From positions 8,144 to 72,143 of the forward strand of contig CAZEZP010000091.1 in assembly GCA_964516435.1 (NCBI GenBank): a stretch of 64,000 nt of DNA, read 5' to 3'. Source of the stretch: HGW-17 sp964516435 (lineage in GTDB: Bacteria > Myxococcota_A > Polyangia > HGW-17). Positions within the stretch are counted from its first letter, which is position 1. Every line of letters begins with the position of its first letter. A program made the translations under genes and the position numbers. The notes under the pieces were generated by a model. The model saw only the letters and a program-made list of their open reading frames with translations. It was not told the origin of the DNA and did not search any database. Shown here piece after piece: positions 1 to 10,776 of this stretch.

Positions 1-258
1 ATACCCATAGACGCGATAATCATTCACAGCGCGATTATAATAATACCACGTCGAAGGCACATAGACAATAGTACCGCCGCTATAATAATACGGCCGCCCC
101 AGCGAATCGAAATACACCAGATAGCCATTGTAATAATAAGGGTTCCATCCGCCATACGAATACGTGACGGTGGCTGGGCGGGTCTCCACATAACAGCCGG
201 ACAAGCCCATCACCGCCGCCAGCCCCAACGACAAAAACGCAACGAGATATTTCTTCAT
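1..258 (-). CDS. Tyr/Gly-rich lipoprotein, C-terminus off the left edge
   Basis: Only the first 86 codons are present; the gene runs off the left edge. It starts MKKYLVAFLSLGLAAVMG and has a lipobox LSGC, so it is an exported lipoprotein with the acylated Cys at about residue 21. The visible mature part is strongly enriched in Tyr and Gly (runs such as NPYYYNGY and PYYYSGG), typical of small surface or matrix-exposed proteins. The start is supported by AAAGGAG eight bases upstream, and a promoter lies at 324-352. No enzymatic motif is visible, so the function is unknown. The reading frame is open without interruption to base 1. Confidence 0.8.
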   Translation of the reverse strand, partial: MKKYLVAFLSLGLAAVMGLSGCYVETRPATVTYSYGGWNPYYYNGYLVYFDSLGRPYYYSGGTIVYVPSTWYYYNRAVNDYRVYGY

Positions 259-323
259 GGGAGTCTCCTTTCTATTTTCTGCTTCCTCATGCGGTTCGCT
301 CCGAATCCCGGAGGATCGGAACT

Positions 324-352
324 TTTATACGGTGACAAACGCACGAAAGCAA
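324..352 (-). promoter_or_regulatory. Putative promoter of the edge lipoprotein
   Basis: On the minus strand, TTGCTT (347-352), a 17 bp spacer and TATAAA (324-329). The -10 is good and the -35 weak. It lies about 65 bases upstream of the lipoprotein start, with a Shine-Dalgarno sequence in between. Confidence 0.4.
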
Positions 353-359
353 GCGGTAT

Positions 360-935
360 TCATTTTTTTTCTAAGTCTGGGTAGAAATGGTGCTCGAAAT
401 GGAGCCCCGCATCGGAAATCGCCAGCGTGCCCACGCAGGAGCGGGGAACGTCGGACGAATCGAGCGCGCGGCGGGGATGCCCGAGCGAGCCCGGGTTGAA
501 AACCAGGATGCCATCATTGGACTGTTCGAGCACCGGAACGTGGGTATGCCCATGGAGCACAGCGTGCAGGGGTTCCGGATACAGGGCATGGATCTGCCGC
601 AACGCGCGCCGGGCCACTTCCCGGTAGGCGCCGCCGCCGCCATGCGTGGCGCCGATGCGGTAGGGACCGCATTCGAGAATCAGCACGGCCGGCGTGTTGA
701 GGAGCCGGTCGTTGTTGCCCTTCACGGCCAGAACGCCGAACCCCAGTGCCTCGAGATCCGAAAGCACCGAAGGACAGACCACGTCCCCCAGATGGATCAC
801 GCGGCAGACGCCTGCGAAAACCTGGGAGAGCCACTGCAGGTATTCCAAAGGCAGATTGCACGCGTGCGTATCGGACATGATGCCGATTCTTGCCGGAAAC
901 GGGAGGACGACGGTCCTGGCATTCCAGGGATGCAT
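360..935 (-). CDS. YfcE/MJ0936-type metallophosphoesterase
   Basis: A 191-residue calcineurin-like phosphoesterase. The metal-binding motifs appear in the expected order: SDTH near residue 21, HLGDVV, KGNND, THGG and HGHTHVP. It ends shortly after the final beta strands, so it is a single-domain enzyme of the size of YfcE, which hydrolyses phosphodiesters with two metal ions in the cytoplasm. The natural substrate cannot be told from sequence. The chosen ATG at 935 lies 7 bases after the stop of the DnaK-like gene, so the two are probably co-transcribed. No strong Shine-Dalgarno is present, which fits translational coupling. A later ATG at the IMSDTH motif would cut into the domain and is less likely. 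Confidence 0.85.
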   Translation of the reverse strand: MHPWNARTVVLPFPARIGIMSDTHACNLPLEYLQWLSQVFAGVCRVIHLGDVVCPSVLSDLEALGFGVLAVKGNNDRLLNTPAVLILECGPYRIGATHGGGGAYREVARRALRQIHALYPEPLHAVLHGHTHVPVLEQSNDGILVFNPGSLGHPRRALDSSDVPRSCVGTLAISDAGLHFEHHFYPDLEKK

Positions 936-942
936 GGTGGAT

Positions 943-3246
<2,304 letters not shown>

Positions 3247-3325
3247 CGGTCGCTCCTTCAGATGTCGATGATGCGCGATGCATTTCCTGTCCGGACAGGG
3301 CGAATGCATCGACGAAAGTGGCGAT

Positions 3326-3354
3326 ATTCAAGCAAGAGGGGAGGAAAATGTCAA
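3326..3354 (-). promoter_or_regulatory. Promoter of the DnaK-like gene
   Basis: Minus strand: TTGACA (3349-3354), a 17 bp spacer and TTGAAT (3326-3331). It sits between the stop of the J-domain gene and the DnaK-like start, giving a leader of about 73 bases. The chaperone gene can therefore be expressed independently of its upstream neighbour. Confidence 0.55.
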
Positions 3355-3368
3355 ACGCTTTTCGCGGC

Positions 3369-4871
3369 TCACTTGGATTTTGCGAGTTTTTCGGCTTCCC
3401 GCAGCAGGCGCGTGGCCACGGGGTGACGCGGATGCTTTTCCAGGAGGGCCTGCAGCGTGCTCTGGGCCCGAAGCGCCATGCCTGCGGCCAGGTACACCTG
3501 CGCCAGGAGTATGGCCGGTTCGGGCTTGTCGGAGAGTTGCACGGCCTGCTGGGCATACTGGCGGGCCTTGAGATGGTTGCCGATTTTCAGGAAAGCGGCG
3601 GCAGCGGACATGACGTTTTCCAGCGTGGGCAGGTTCTCCACCGCCAGTTCCCAGAGATCCGCCGATTTCTGGTGATCTCCCATCTCGTCTTCCATGCGGG
3701 CGCGGGCGGCGTAGGAGTTGCCCAGGAAATCCCGGTTCTTCGCTTCGGCCTCCCGGTACAGGCGGGAGGCTTCCTCGTGATCCGGGTCCAGCGAGAGCAC
3801 CAGTTTGAAATGGGAAGCCGCCGTCCCATAACTCTGCGTGGAGAGGGCCCGCTTGCCTTCGGCCAGGTGCGTCTGGATGCGCTGCAGCTTTTCCTGGGCC
3901 ATCCGGTGCAGGGCATCCGTCGCTGGCGGGCGGACCGGGGGCGTCCGGTACCCTCCCGGCGGCGGGGGGATCACGGGCGAAGCCTCGTCATCCTCGCTGC
4001 TGTCATCGCCCGACACCATGCTGCTGGATTCCGACCGGGCCAGGATGCGGGCGATCTGGTTGCGCAATCCCACGCGGTGCCGGCCCACGCCTTCCCGCGG
4101 CACGGGGGGGGCCGCGGACGGTCCGGCGGAACCGGCGGGCCTGGAAGCGGCCGCCGGCGGCCGGGATTCCGGAAGCGTTTTCGATGCCGGCTCGCGTTCG
4201 CGCGCGGGCTCCGCCTCTGGAGCCGGCATCCGGGGAGCGAAATCCTCGGGATACACGGAGGCCAGTTTCTTCCGGTTCTCCTCCGAGGAGAGCAGCGCGA
4301 AGGTTTCGGACACCACCCGGAAGATGCGTTCCATCATCGGCTTGAACGAGCCCAGGTTCTTCCCGTAGTAGCGGTCCGGATGAAAACGCAGGGAAAGGCG
4401 CTGGTAGGCGCGCTTGACATCCTTGTCGGTGGCATCCCCGCGAATGGCGAACAACTGGAACGGGGTCAGGGTGGAGAGGCTGTGGTACAGCAGCAGGATT
4501 TCTTCCTTGCGGCGAGGCTCGAGATCCACGGCTTCCGCCAGGACGGCCGTGTCGATTTCGCCCAGTTTCTTCAGGAAGCGGGGATCCACGAGGAATTCAT
4601 CGGAACCCGGCGCATCGCCGGCGGCACGGGCGCTCGCCGGAGTGGAAGCGGCCGGCGCGCCTCCCGGGGGCACGATGATGCCCGCGCGCACGAGCCGTTC
4701 CAGGATCTGCGCGGTCTGCTCCACGGTCCGGGCACAAAAGACAGACAATTCACGCACGGTGTTCGCGCCATTCACGTGGGCCAGCAGAAGCAACTCTACC
4801 GGATCCCGGGGGAATTCCTTCCACTGTTTTTGATCCTGAAGCCGGGGTTTGTCTTCGGGGGCGAATGACAT
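3369..4871 (-). CDS. J-domain and TPR protein, probable co-chaperone
   Basis: A 500-residue cytoplasmic protein. Residues about 1-85 form a winged-helix-like segment (ELLLLAHVNGANTVRELS). Residues about 130-205 are a J domain with the HPD triad near 163 (LRFHPDRYY), the signature needed to stimulate Hsp70 ATPase. A Pro/Glu-rich low-complexity stretch (about 225-310) follows, and the last 180 residues are TPR helices (for example DHEEASRLYREAEAKN). There is no Gly/Phe or zinc-finger region, so this is a class III J protein. It precedes the DnaK paralogue, which suggests a dedicated pair in which the TPR part selects clients. The start has AGGAAAGGAT upstream. Strictly, specificity for the neighbouring Hsp70 is inferred. 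Confidence 0.88.
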   Translation of the reverse strand: MSFAPEDKPRLQDQKQWKEFPRDPVELLLLAHVNGANTVRELSVFCARTVEQTAQILERLVRAGIIVPPGGAPAASTPASARAAGDAPGSDEFLVDPRFLKKLGEIDTAVLAEAVDLEPRRKEEILLLYHSLSTLTPFQLFAIRGDATDKDVKRAYQRLSLRFHPDRYYGKNLGSFKPMMERIFRVVSETFALLSSEENRKKLASVYPEDFAPRMPAPEAEPAREREPASKTLPESRPPAAASRPAGSAGPSAAPPVPREGVGRHRVGLRNQIARILARSESSSMVSGDDSSEDDEASPVIPPPPGGYRTPPVRPPATDALHRMAQEKLQRIQTHLAEGKRALSTQSYGTAASHFKLVLSLDPDHEEASRLYREAEAKNRDFLGNSYAARARMEDEMGDHQKSADLWELAVENLPTLENVMSAAAAFLKIGNHLKARQYAQQAVQLSDKPEPAILLAQVYLAAGMALRAQSTLQALLEKHPRHPVATRLLREAEKLAKSK

Positions 4872-5014
4872 TATTTTATCCGGGATCCTTTCCTCGAAAA
4901 CAAGACACTACTGGATTCCAGAAACGAACTTCTGCGTTTCATGTGTCACAGATTCGAAGCACATGAAAAACAAAAAGAAAACCGTTATGCAACGAATTAC
5001 CAGAAAAACCGGCA

Positions 5015-6124
5015 TCATGGAAGCTGCTTCCTCCGAAAATCGTGCAGAACGGAAACGACCGCATGGAACAGGTTCCGGGAAGCGATCCCGGGGTCCGGAA
5101 CATCCCCGCCGGGCGACGTCGGAAACACGCGCACGTCCCCGGGAATTCCGGAGACTTCGGACTGTCCGGGAAACACCCAGAGCGGCTTTTGGGCCTTGCG
5201 GCACACGTCGTGGACCTCTCCAACGAGTTTTCCCGTGAAGGAAGTGGCGTCCAGGCGGCCTTCCGCTGTCAGCACGGCATCCGCCTGCCGCACGCGGCGT
5301 TCGAAATCCAGAAGCCGCATCAGGGTCCGGGCGCCCGGCACGCACGCCGCGCGGCACAGGAACGCGAAGACGACGGCCATGCCGCCGGCGGCGCCGAAAC
5401 CCGGCGCGTCCGTGAAATCCCGGCCCGCCGCCCGGGCGGCGGCATTCGCCAGATTTTCCAGGACTCGCTCGAAGGCCGAAGCCTCGGATGCCCTCACTCC
5501 CTTCTGCGCCCCGAACAGGGCGACGGCGCCGGCCGGCCCCAGCAGCGGCGCCTGCGTGTCACACAGGAAGACGGGCGGATGCCGGAAGGGATCCGAAAAC
5601 TCCAGGCGCAGATCTCCGGGAATGTCCAGGGGGCCGGACGGCCGGATTTCCCGGCTTCCGGAGAACACGCGCAACCCCAGGGCCATGGCCGCCCCCAAGC
5701 CGCCATCCACGGTGCCGGTGCCGCCCAGGGCCACATGGACACGGGCTTCGGGCCAGCGGCGAAGCACTTCCCGCATGGCCATTCCCAATCCCGTCGAGAG
5801 CATGCGGCCGGGATCGCGAAACGCCGGCGGCGGCAGCCCGCAGGTCTGCGCGGCTTCCAGCAGGACTTCCCCGGCTTCCTCCCGTATGGCCACCTGGCAG
5901 ACGACGGGATTGCCGAAGGGATCGCATGCCGAAACGTCCGCCACCCGAGCGCTGGTCGCCTTCGCCCACGTCGTGAGTGTTCCCTCGCCGCCATCGGCCA
6001 TCGGACAGGAATCTACGACGGCCTCCGGAAACACGGTCCGAATGGCATCCTCCATGACCCGTGCGGCATCGTCGGCCGCCATCACGCCCTTGCAGGAATC
6101 GGGACACACGAGAAAACGCGGCAT
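5015..6124 (-). CDS. Glycerate kinase (GlxK/GarK family)
   Basis: A 369-residue soluble enzyme of the bacterial glycerate kinase family, which phosphorylates D-glycerate with ATP, here most likely to 2-phosphoglycerate as in GarK/GlxK. Diagnostic pieces are CPDSCKGVMAADDAA at the N-terminus, MADGGEGTL (near 43-51), LGGTGTVDGGLGAAMALG and the C-terminal AEGRLDATSFTGK. Length and motif order are normal. Its start lies 9 bases after the stop of the TerB-like gene, so the two form one transcription unit. The 143 bases between this gene's upstream partner on the other side (4872-5014) carry no recognisable gene. 2-Phosphoglycerate would enter glycolysis at enolase, which is encoded elsewhere in this window. 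Confidence 0.9.
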   Translation of the reverse strand: MPRFLVCPDSCKGVMAADDAARVMEDAIRTVFPEAVVDSCPMADGGEGTLTTWAKATSARVADVSACDPFGNPVVCQVAIREEAGEVLLEAAQTCGLPPPAFRDPGRMLSTGLGMAMREVLRRWPEARVHVALGGTGTVDGGLGAAMALGLRVFSGSREIRPSGPLDIPGDLRLEFSDPFRHPPVFLCDTQAPLLGPAGAVALFGAQKGVRASEASAFERVLENLANAAARAAGRDFTDAPGFGAAGGMAVVFAFLCRAACVPGARTLMRLLDFERRVRQADAVLTAEGRLDATSFTGKLVGEVHDVCRKAQKPLWVFPGQSEVSGIPGDVRVFPTSPGGDVPDPGIASRNLFHAVVSVLHDFRRKQLP

Positions 6125-6133
6125 GGAAACGGC

Positions 6134-7063
6134 CTAGTCGGTTTCCGCCAGCAGGAGCGCCAGCAGCAGGATGATGCGGTCGTCCAGGGAAAACTCGGGA
6201 GCGGAGAGAATGCACACCTTGGAAAACAGGGTCAGGGAATGCATCGCCTGCCAGGTGGAAGAGTCGCCGGGCGCCTGCTGGAAGCGCCCGCGGCTGAGCA
6301 CGGGCAGGAAAGAGAGCCCGGCCACCCGCTGCACGAAGGAATCCACGCCCGAGGCGCGCAGGGCCGCCTCGCTGATGGGCATGGCCGGTTCGGAGCGGCG
6401 CAGGCGCCGGAACTCGAGCGTGGCGCGGCGGGCTATCTCCTCCCGTTTTTCCGGCGAAAACCCCAGCATTTCCGCCAGTTCGTTGAACGTGGAGATCTCC
6501 AGTTCATGCGTTTCCTCGTCGATGAGCGCCACCACCCACGCGAAGCCCAGGATCTGTTCCGCCCGGTTCTCATGGCGGGTGACTGCCTGCAGATCCGCCA
6601 TGAGGGTGGCCCGCGGAATGGATTGCGTGCAGATGGCGATGATCTCCTTGCGGAACGGGCGCAGCACCCGCAGGCTCGAAAATACGGCGTCGTACACCTG
6701 CAGTTCCTCGGGCTGCAGGGTGCCGTCGGCCCATCCCATGAGATTGAGCACCTGCAGGACCGGCTGTATTTCGGAAAGCACACGCCGTCCCAGCGCCGCG
6801 TCGAGTTCATCCGACCAGGCGGACACGTCGCCAGTGACGGGCGGCACGCCCAGGAGCCGGGAAAGCCGGTGGAAGAAGAACGTTTCCAGTTCCTCCAGGA
6901 AAAGCGGCTCCGAGGAGAACATCGTGCCCAGCGCCGCCAGGATGGTCTCCTGGAGGTCGGACGTGGTCCGGCTCTCATGGGGAAACACTTCCGATGGCGC
7001 CAGCATGCGGGCAATGAAAAGCAGTTCCTGCCGGGGCATCCGTTCGATTTTTCTCAAACGCAT
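6134..7063 (-). CDS. TerB-like domain protein
   Basis: A 309-residue cytoplasmic protein without signal peptide or membrane segments. Two stretches resemble TerB/tellurite-resistance helical repeats that carry an acidic, possibly metal-binding turn: LNLMGWADGTLQPEELQVYD near 125-145 and WVVALIDEETHELEISTFNE near 190-210. This is a fold-level guess. The start MRLRKIERMPRQ has AAAGGCAGG in front of it; an upstream extension in frame exists but is made only of AT-rich promoter DNA and is rejected. The gene is followed after 9 bases by glycerate kinase. Three ATTGCAAT palindromes lie 40-80 bases upstream, so specific transcriptional control is likely. Its role is unknown. Confidence 0.75.
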   Translation of the reverse strand: MRLRKIERMPRQELLFIARMLAPSEVFPHESRTTSDLQETILAALGTMFSSEPLFLEELETFFFHRLSRLLGVPPVTGDVSAWSDELDAALGRRVLSEIQPVLQVLNLMGWADGTLQPEELQVYDAVFSSLRVLRPFRKEIIAICTQSIPRATLMADLQAVTRHENRAEQILGFAWVVALIDEETHELEISTFNELAEMLGFSPEKREEIARRATLEFRRLRRSEPAMPISEAALRASGVDSFVQRVAGLSFLPVLSRGRFQQAPGDSSTWQAMHSLTLFSKVCILSAPEFSLDDRIILLLALLLAETD

Positions 7064-7100
7064 GAAAACCTGCCTTTCTACAACAAAAAAACACACATGT

Positions 7101-7143
7101 ATTGCAATAAAAGAAAAAATTAAATTGCAATAAAAATTGCAAT
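7101..7143. promoter_or_regulatory. Three ATTGCAAT palindromes in an AT-rich promoter
   Basis: The 8-base palindrome ATTGCAAT occurs at 7101-7108, 7124-7131 and 7136-7143 within the most AT-rich stretch of the region. Spacings are 23 and 12 bases, so all sites are within about one helical turn of integral phasing. They lie upstream of the TerB-like gene and overlap where its promoter must be. A further copy is at 41966-41973. They look like operator sites for an unidentified regulator. Confidence 0.45.
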
Positions 7144-7273
7144 ACACGATGCCGCGCCTGCGGCCGATGACGACCGTTCCGGGCGGCACGCCGACACGAC
7201 GATGGAAACGGGGCCAATGTAGCGGAAAACCTGGTCGATTGCACGCGGGATTTTCATGGCGGCCCGGATGGCA

Positions 7274-9592
7274 TCAGTGCCATGCGGCAGGTGCATCGGG
7301 CGCCCAGGTCATGCCCGAACGCGAAGCGAACTCCAGCAATCCGCGATAGTAGCCGGCATTGTGCTCCTGCACGGGGCAGGTCACGTAGGCATCGAGATGC
7401 CCGGATGCGCCGGCGAAATCCCGCAGGAGGAAAGAGGCCAGAAATCGCCGGTACAGGGCTTCGCAGCGGAAATGCTCGTCGGGCAGCGCCGAGACGTCGA
7501 GCGAATCGAGCCGTCTCGCGGCATCCGCCCAGCGGCCGAGGGACAGTTCGGCGCCGGCCGCCAGGTAAGCCAGCAGGGGAAAACGCGCCACACCCGAGGA
7601 TTCCAGCAGGAAGATCCACAGGAAAACGGGTAGCGGCCGCGTGAAGAGTGTCTTGAAGAACGGCGTCTGCACCGGGAAATCCAGAAGTTCCAGCATCAGG
7701 ACGATCTCCCTGCGCACGGAGGGCGGCACGGTCACGGCCAGCGCCCTCTCCAGATGCGCGCGCGCCGCTTTCCGATCGCCCGCCTGCCAGGCGGCCTCCG
7801 CCAGGACCAGACGGGCCCGCACGCGCAGATGCTCGGCCTCGCCGGAGAGTTCGAGCACCCGGACGGCGGCCGGTACGGATTTTTCGGCGCCGAGCAGCCG
7901 GCGGGAAATGCCAAGGTGCAGCATCCACGTCTCCAGGCTGCCGGGATCCATGCGGTGAGCACGTTCGAGGGCTTCCATGGCGCACCGTTCCTCCCGGTCC
8001 GCTGCGCACGCGGCGGCCTGCCGGCGGACCCGGGCCACGGCATGCACGCAGCGCTGGCGGTGGATGGGAGGGCGCAGAAAGCGTTCCCGGGCCAGCGCCC
8101 GCTGGTGTTCCGGCACCTGCACCGTGGAAAGGAACCGATCGTAATCGGACAGCGCCCGATCGAAATCGGGCAGGATCCGTGTGAGCGGCCCGCCTTCGCG
8201 ATACAGGCGGCGCAGGAGGCCGCTTCCTCGCGTGTCGTACAGGCGGCGCAGGAAAGAACCCGCCTGGACGTAGGCTCTCGCGGAGGAAACGCCGTAGAAT
8301 GCCGGGGAGAACAGGCTCTCGAACGGCGCGAATCCTCCCATGTCGCGCAGCAGGCGCGCCTGCGCATGCAGATCCTCGTCTTCCTGGACGGCATCGGCGG
8401 CGACGGCCACGCCCTCGATGGCGCCCGGATCCGGCAGGCGCACGGCCAGCGGCCCCAGGCGCACGCGGCCCCAGGACACGCCGAACACGGGGTCTCCCCA
8501 TACGGCAGCGAACACGTGGGCCAGTTCGTGGCGCAGACTCGGGTGCGGGAATCCCGCATCCGTGATGTACACCGCCTTCTGCCACGGCTTGGCGACCTCC
8601 ACGTCGCGCGTGCCGAAGAAGCGGCGCTTCTGCTCCTCGTCGGCGAACAGGTAGACGGTGATGCGGCCGGATGGAGCCTCGCCGAAGAAGGCGGCCAGTT
8701 CCTGAAAGTGCCATTCGGCCTCTACGGCCAGCAGTTGCACCCGGCCATCGCCCGTTTCGGGGGAGTGCACGATGCGAAAATGCGCAGTGTCCAGATGCCT
8801 TCCCATGGCTTGCTGCAAATCGGCGTGGGAATAGCGCATGCCCAGCCGCGGGCCCGCCAGATGCAGGCCCGCCGAGAGCAGAACCAGGAGTGCCGCCCCG
8901 GCCAGTGCCCGGCGCCGGGGCAGGATGCCGGAAACGGCGGATGCCAGCAGCACGGCGCCCAGCGCCCCGGCCAGATGCATGGCGCGCGCCGCGAGGAACG
9001 CCGGGCGGAGATCGATGAACCGGTCGTAGAAGGCCCCGGAGAAGAACCCGAAGAAGGGGTCGTACAGGAACACCGGCGGGTCGAGATACAGACGCACCAG
9101 CGAAGCTGCCAGAAACAGCCAGGGCGCGAGCACCGCCGGGAAGATGCAGAGCCGCCGCCGGCACACCTGCGCCAGGGCCGGAAACAGGGCCGACACGAAA
9201 AGCGCCGTGATTCCCGGGTACAGCAGCCAGAATGCAAGGCCGTGCAGGAACCCGTACGGACAGTTCCACAGGGTCGTCACGGCCAGCGGAATCAGGGGAA
9301 TGGCCGCCAGGGCCAGGCACAGGGCGGTCCATTGCGGCCACAGCAGCAGCGGGGAAACCTTCGTGCGGCGGGCCAGCACCACGATGATTCCCGGCATGAA
9401 AAAGCCGTGGAACGCCGCCGTGGCCAGCGCGCTTTCATAATCCAGCACGTTCGTCAGGGGCAGCAGCGCCAGCAGCACGGCCCAGGCCGCATGGAGGAAC
9501 ACCGCGGCACGCGCGGGCCAGAGCGCGAGAAGCGCCCGCAGGGATGGAAAATCGGGCTGGACGGGAATGACCGGATGCCGATTGCCTCGCAA
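7274..9592 (-). CDS. Multi-pass membrane gluzincin-type metalloprotease with TPR-like tail
   Basis: A 772-residue protein. Residues about 20-260 hold six to eight hydrophobic segments. Next comes an extracytoplasmic domain with HELAH at 355-359 and, 34 residues later, EGVA with Glu393, the spacing expected for zinc-binding gluzincins of the peptidase-MA type. The last third is helical and TPR-like (KAARAHLERALAV, WADAARRLDSL). The start is TTG at 9592, because a strong AAGGAGG lies 7 bases upstream and no ATG is placed better. It probably cleaves or senses envelope proteins, but the substrate is unknown. A Ser/Thr kinase gene is divergent from it with a 134 bp gap; the downstream neighbour on this strand is 210 bases away. 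Confidence 0.78.
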   Translation of the reverse strand: MRGNRHPVIPVQPDFPSLRALLALWPARAAVFLHAAWAVLLALLPLTNVLDYESALATAAFHGFFMPGIIVVLARRTKVSPLLLWPQWTALCLALAAIPLIPLAVTTLWNCPYGFLHGLAFWLLYPGITALFVSALFPALAQVCRRRLCIFPAVLAPWLFLAASLVRLYLDPPVFLYDPFFGFFSGAFYDRFIDLRPAFLAARAMHLAGALGAVLLASAVSGILPRRRALAGAALLVLLSAGLHLAGPRLGMRYSHADLQQAMGRHLDTAHFRIVHSPETGDGRVQLLAVEAEWHFQELAAFFGEAPSGRITVYLFADEEQKRRFFGTRDVEVAKPWQKAVYITDAGFPHPSLRHELAHVFAAVWGDPVFGVSWGRVRLGPLAVRLPDPGAIEGVAVAADAVQEDEDLHAQARLLRDMGGFAPFESLFSPAFYGVSSARAYVQAGSFLRRLYDTRGSGLLRRLYREGGPLTRILPDFDRALSDYDRFLSTVQVPEHQRALARERFLRPPIHRQRCVHAVARVRRQAAACAADREERCAMEALERAHRMDPGSLETWMLHLGISRRLLGAEKSVPAAVRVLELSGEAEHLRVRARLVLAEAAWQAGDRKAARAHLERALAVTVPPSVRREIVLMLELLDFPVQTPFFKTLFTRPLPVFLWIFLLESSGVARFPLLAYLAAGAELSLGRWADAARRLDSLDVSALPDEHFRCEALYRRFLASFLLRDFAGASGHLDAYVTCPVQEHNAGYYRGLLEFASRSGMTWAPDAPAAWH

Positions 9593-9726
9593 TGCCGCCT
9601 CCTTCTGCGGCGTCCATCTTATGCGCGTTCCCGTGCCGTTTGAACAGAGCGCCTTTTCATTTTTTTCTTGGTTTTGCGCCGGCCCGGTGCCATGCTTGCC
9701 CTCCGGCGGCGGCCGGAGTGAGGCAC

Positions 9727-10743
9727 ATGACGACAGCGGACAAGCGAAAATGGATCGGTCCCTATCGCATCGCAGGCACGCTGGGCAGCGGCGCCACGGG
9801 GGAGGTCTTCCTGGGCGAGGATCCCCAACTGGACCGCAAGGTGGCCATCAAGGTGCTGAAATCGGAATTCAAGTACGACACGGAACTGCGCAACCGTTTC
9901 CTGCGCGAGGCGCGCAACATGGCGCGCCTGTCCCATCCCGGCGTGGTGGCCGTCTTCGCCGTGGGGGACGAGGAAGGCCTGCCCTACATGGTCATGGAGT
10001 ACCTGCAGGGCACGGATCTGCTGACCCTCATCGAGAAGCAGGGGGCCCTGCCCTACAACCAGGTGGTCTCCATCTTCCTGGACGTGACGGAGGGACTCTG
10101 GCATGCCGCGGCCAAAGGCATCGTGCATCGCGACGTCAAGCCCGCCAACATCTTCCTGGCGGCGGAAAACCGCGCCAAGATCGGGGATTTCGGGCTGGCC
10201 AGGGCGCTGGAACTGGAAGCCTCCCTCACGGCCGACGGCGTGGTCATCGGCACGCCCGACTACCTGGCCCCCGAAATCATCGCGGGCGTCAAGGCCACCT
10301 CGGAATCCGACGTGTATTCGCTGGGCTGCTCCATGTTCCATGCGCTGGCCGGCCACCCGCCGTACCGCTTCCCGCACGAGGACATCCCCGGGCAGGAAGT
10401 CCTCAGCCGGCACGTCGGCTCGCCTGTCCCCATGCTGGACAACCGGCAGATTCCCCGCGTGCTGCGAAAACTCGTATACGACATGATGAACAAGCGGCCA
10501 GCGGCCCGCCCCGGGTATGAAAAGATCCTGCAGGCGCTGCGCCGCGCCATGCGCCCGGACGACTACCACAGCCGCACCATACCGGCCGTGCGTCCCCGTC
10601 TGCCCGGGCCGGAGAAGAATCCCGAGGCTTCCCCCGAGCCGGCCGAACCCGAACTGGACCTCCCGGAGGGCTGGATCCTGGCCTTCGGCATCCTGACGTC
10701 CGTGCTCATCCTGGCCATCGCCACCCTGCTGTGGACCTCCTGA
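9727..10743 (+). CDS. Membrane-anchored Ser/Thr protein kinase
   Basis: A 338-residue PknB-like kinase. Visible parts are the glycine loop GTLGSGATGEVFLG, the lysine in VAIKVLK, catalytic loop HRDVKPANI, DFGLAR and activation segment GTPDYLAPEI. The C-terminus ends in one membrane helix (WILAFGILTSVLILAIATLLW), so the catalytic domain is cytoplasmic and no sensor domain follows the membrane. GGAGTGAGG precedes ATG 9727; an upstream in-frame extension overlaps the divergent gene and is unlikely. The gene is convergent with the L,D-transpeptidase gene, 33 bases apart. Substrates are unknown; the neighbours suggest an envelope link, which is inference. Confidence 0.93.
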   Translation: MTTADKRKWIGPYRIAGTLGSGATGEVFLGEDPQLDRKVAIKVLKSEFKYDTELRNRFLREARNMARLSHPGVVAVFAVGDEEGLPYMVMEYLQGTDLLTLIEKQGALPYNQVVSIFLDVTEGLWHAAAKGIVHRDVKPANIFLAAENRAKIGDFGLARALELEASLTADGVVIGTPDYLAPEIIAGVKATSESDVYSLGCSMFHALAGHPPYRFPHEDIPGQEVLSRHVGSPVPMLDNRQIPRVLRKLVYDMMNKRPAARPGYEKILQALRRAMRPDDYHSRTIPAVRPRLPGPEKNPEASPEPAEPELDLPEGWILAFGILTSVLILAIATLLWTS

Positions 10744-10776
10744 TTTCCTTTTCACGATCCGGCAGAGAGAGGACGA

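Noticed and set aside
3318..4868. Plus-strand 516-codon frame opposite the J-domain gene, with a GAGGGGAGG-like ribosome site nearby
   Set aside because: The minus-strand frame has a clear J domain and TPRs; the plus-strand product has no recognisable domain.
7064..7189. Upstream extension of the TerB-like protein by 42 codons
   Set aside because: It is encoded by AT-rich promoter DNA with the ATTGCAAT sites, and the ribosome site supports 7063.
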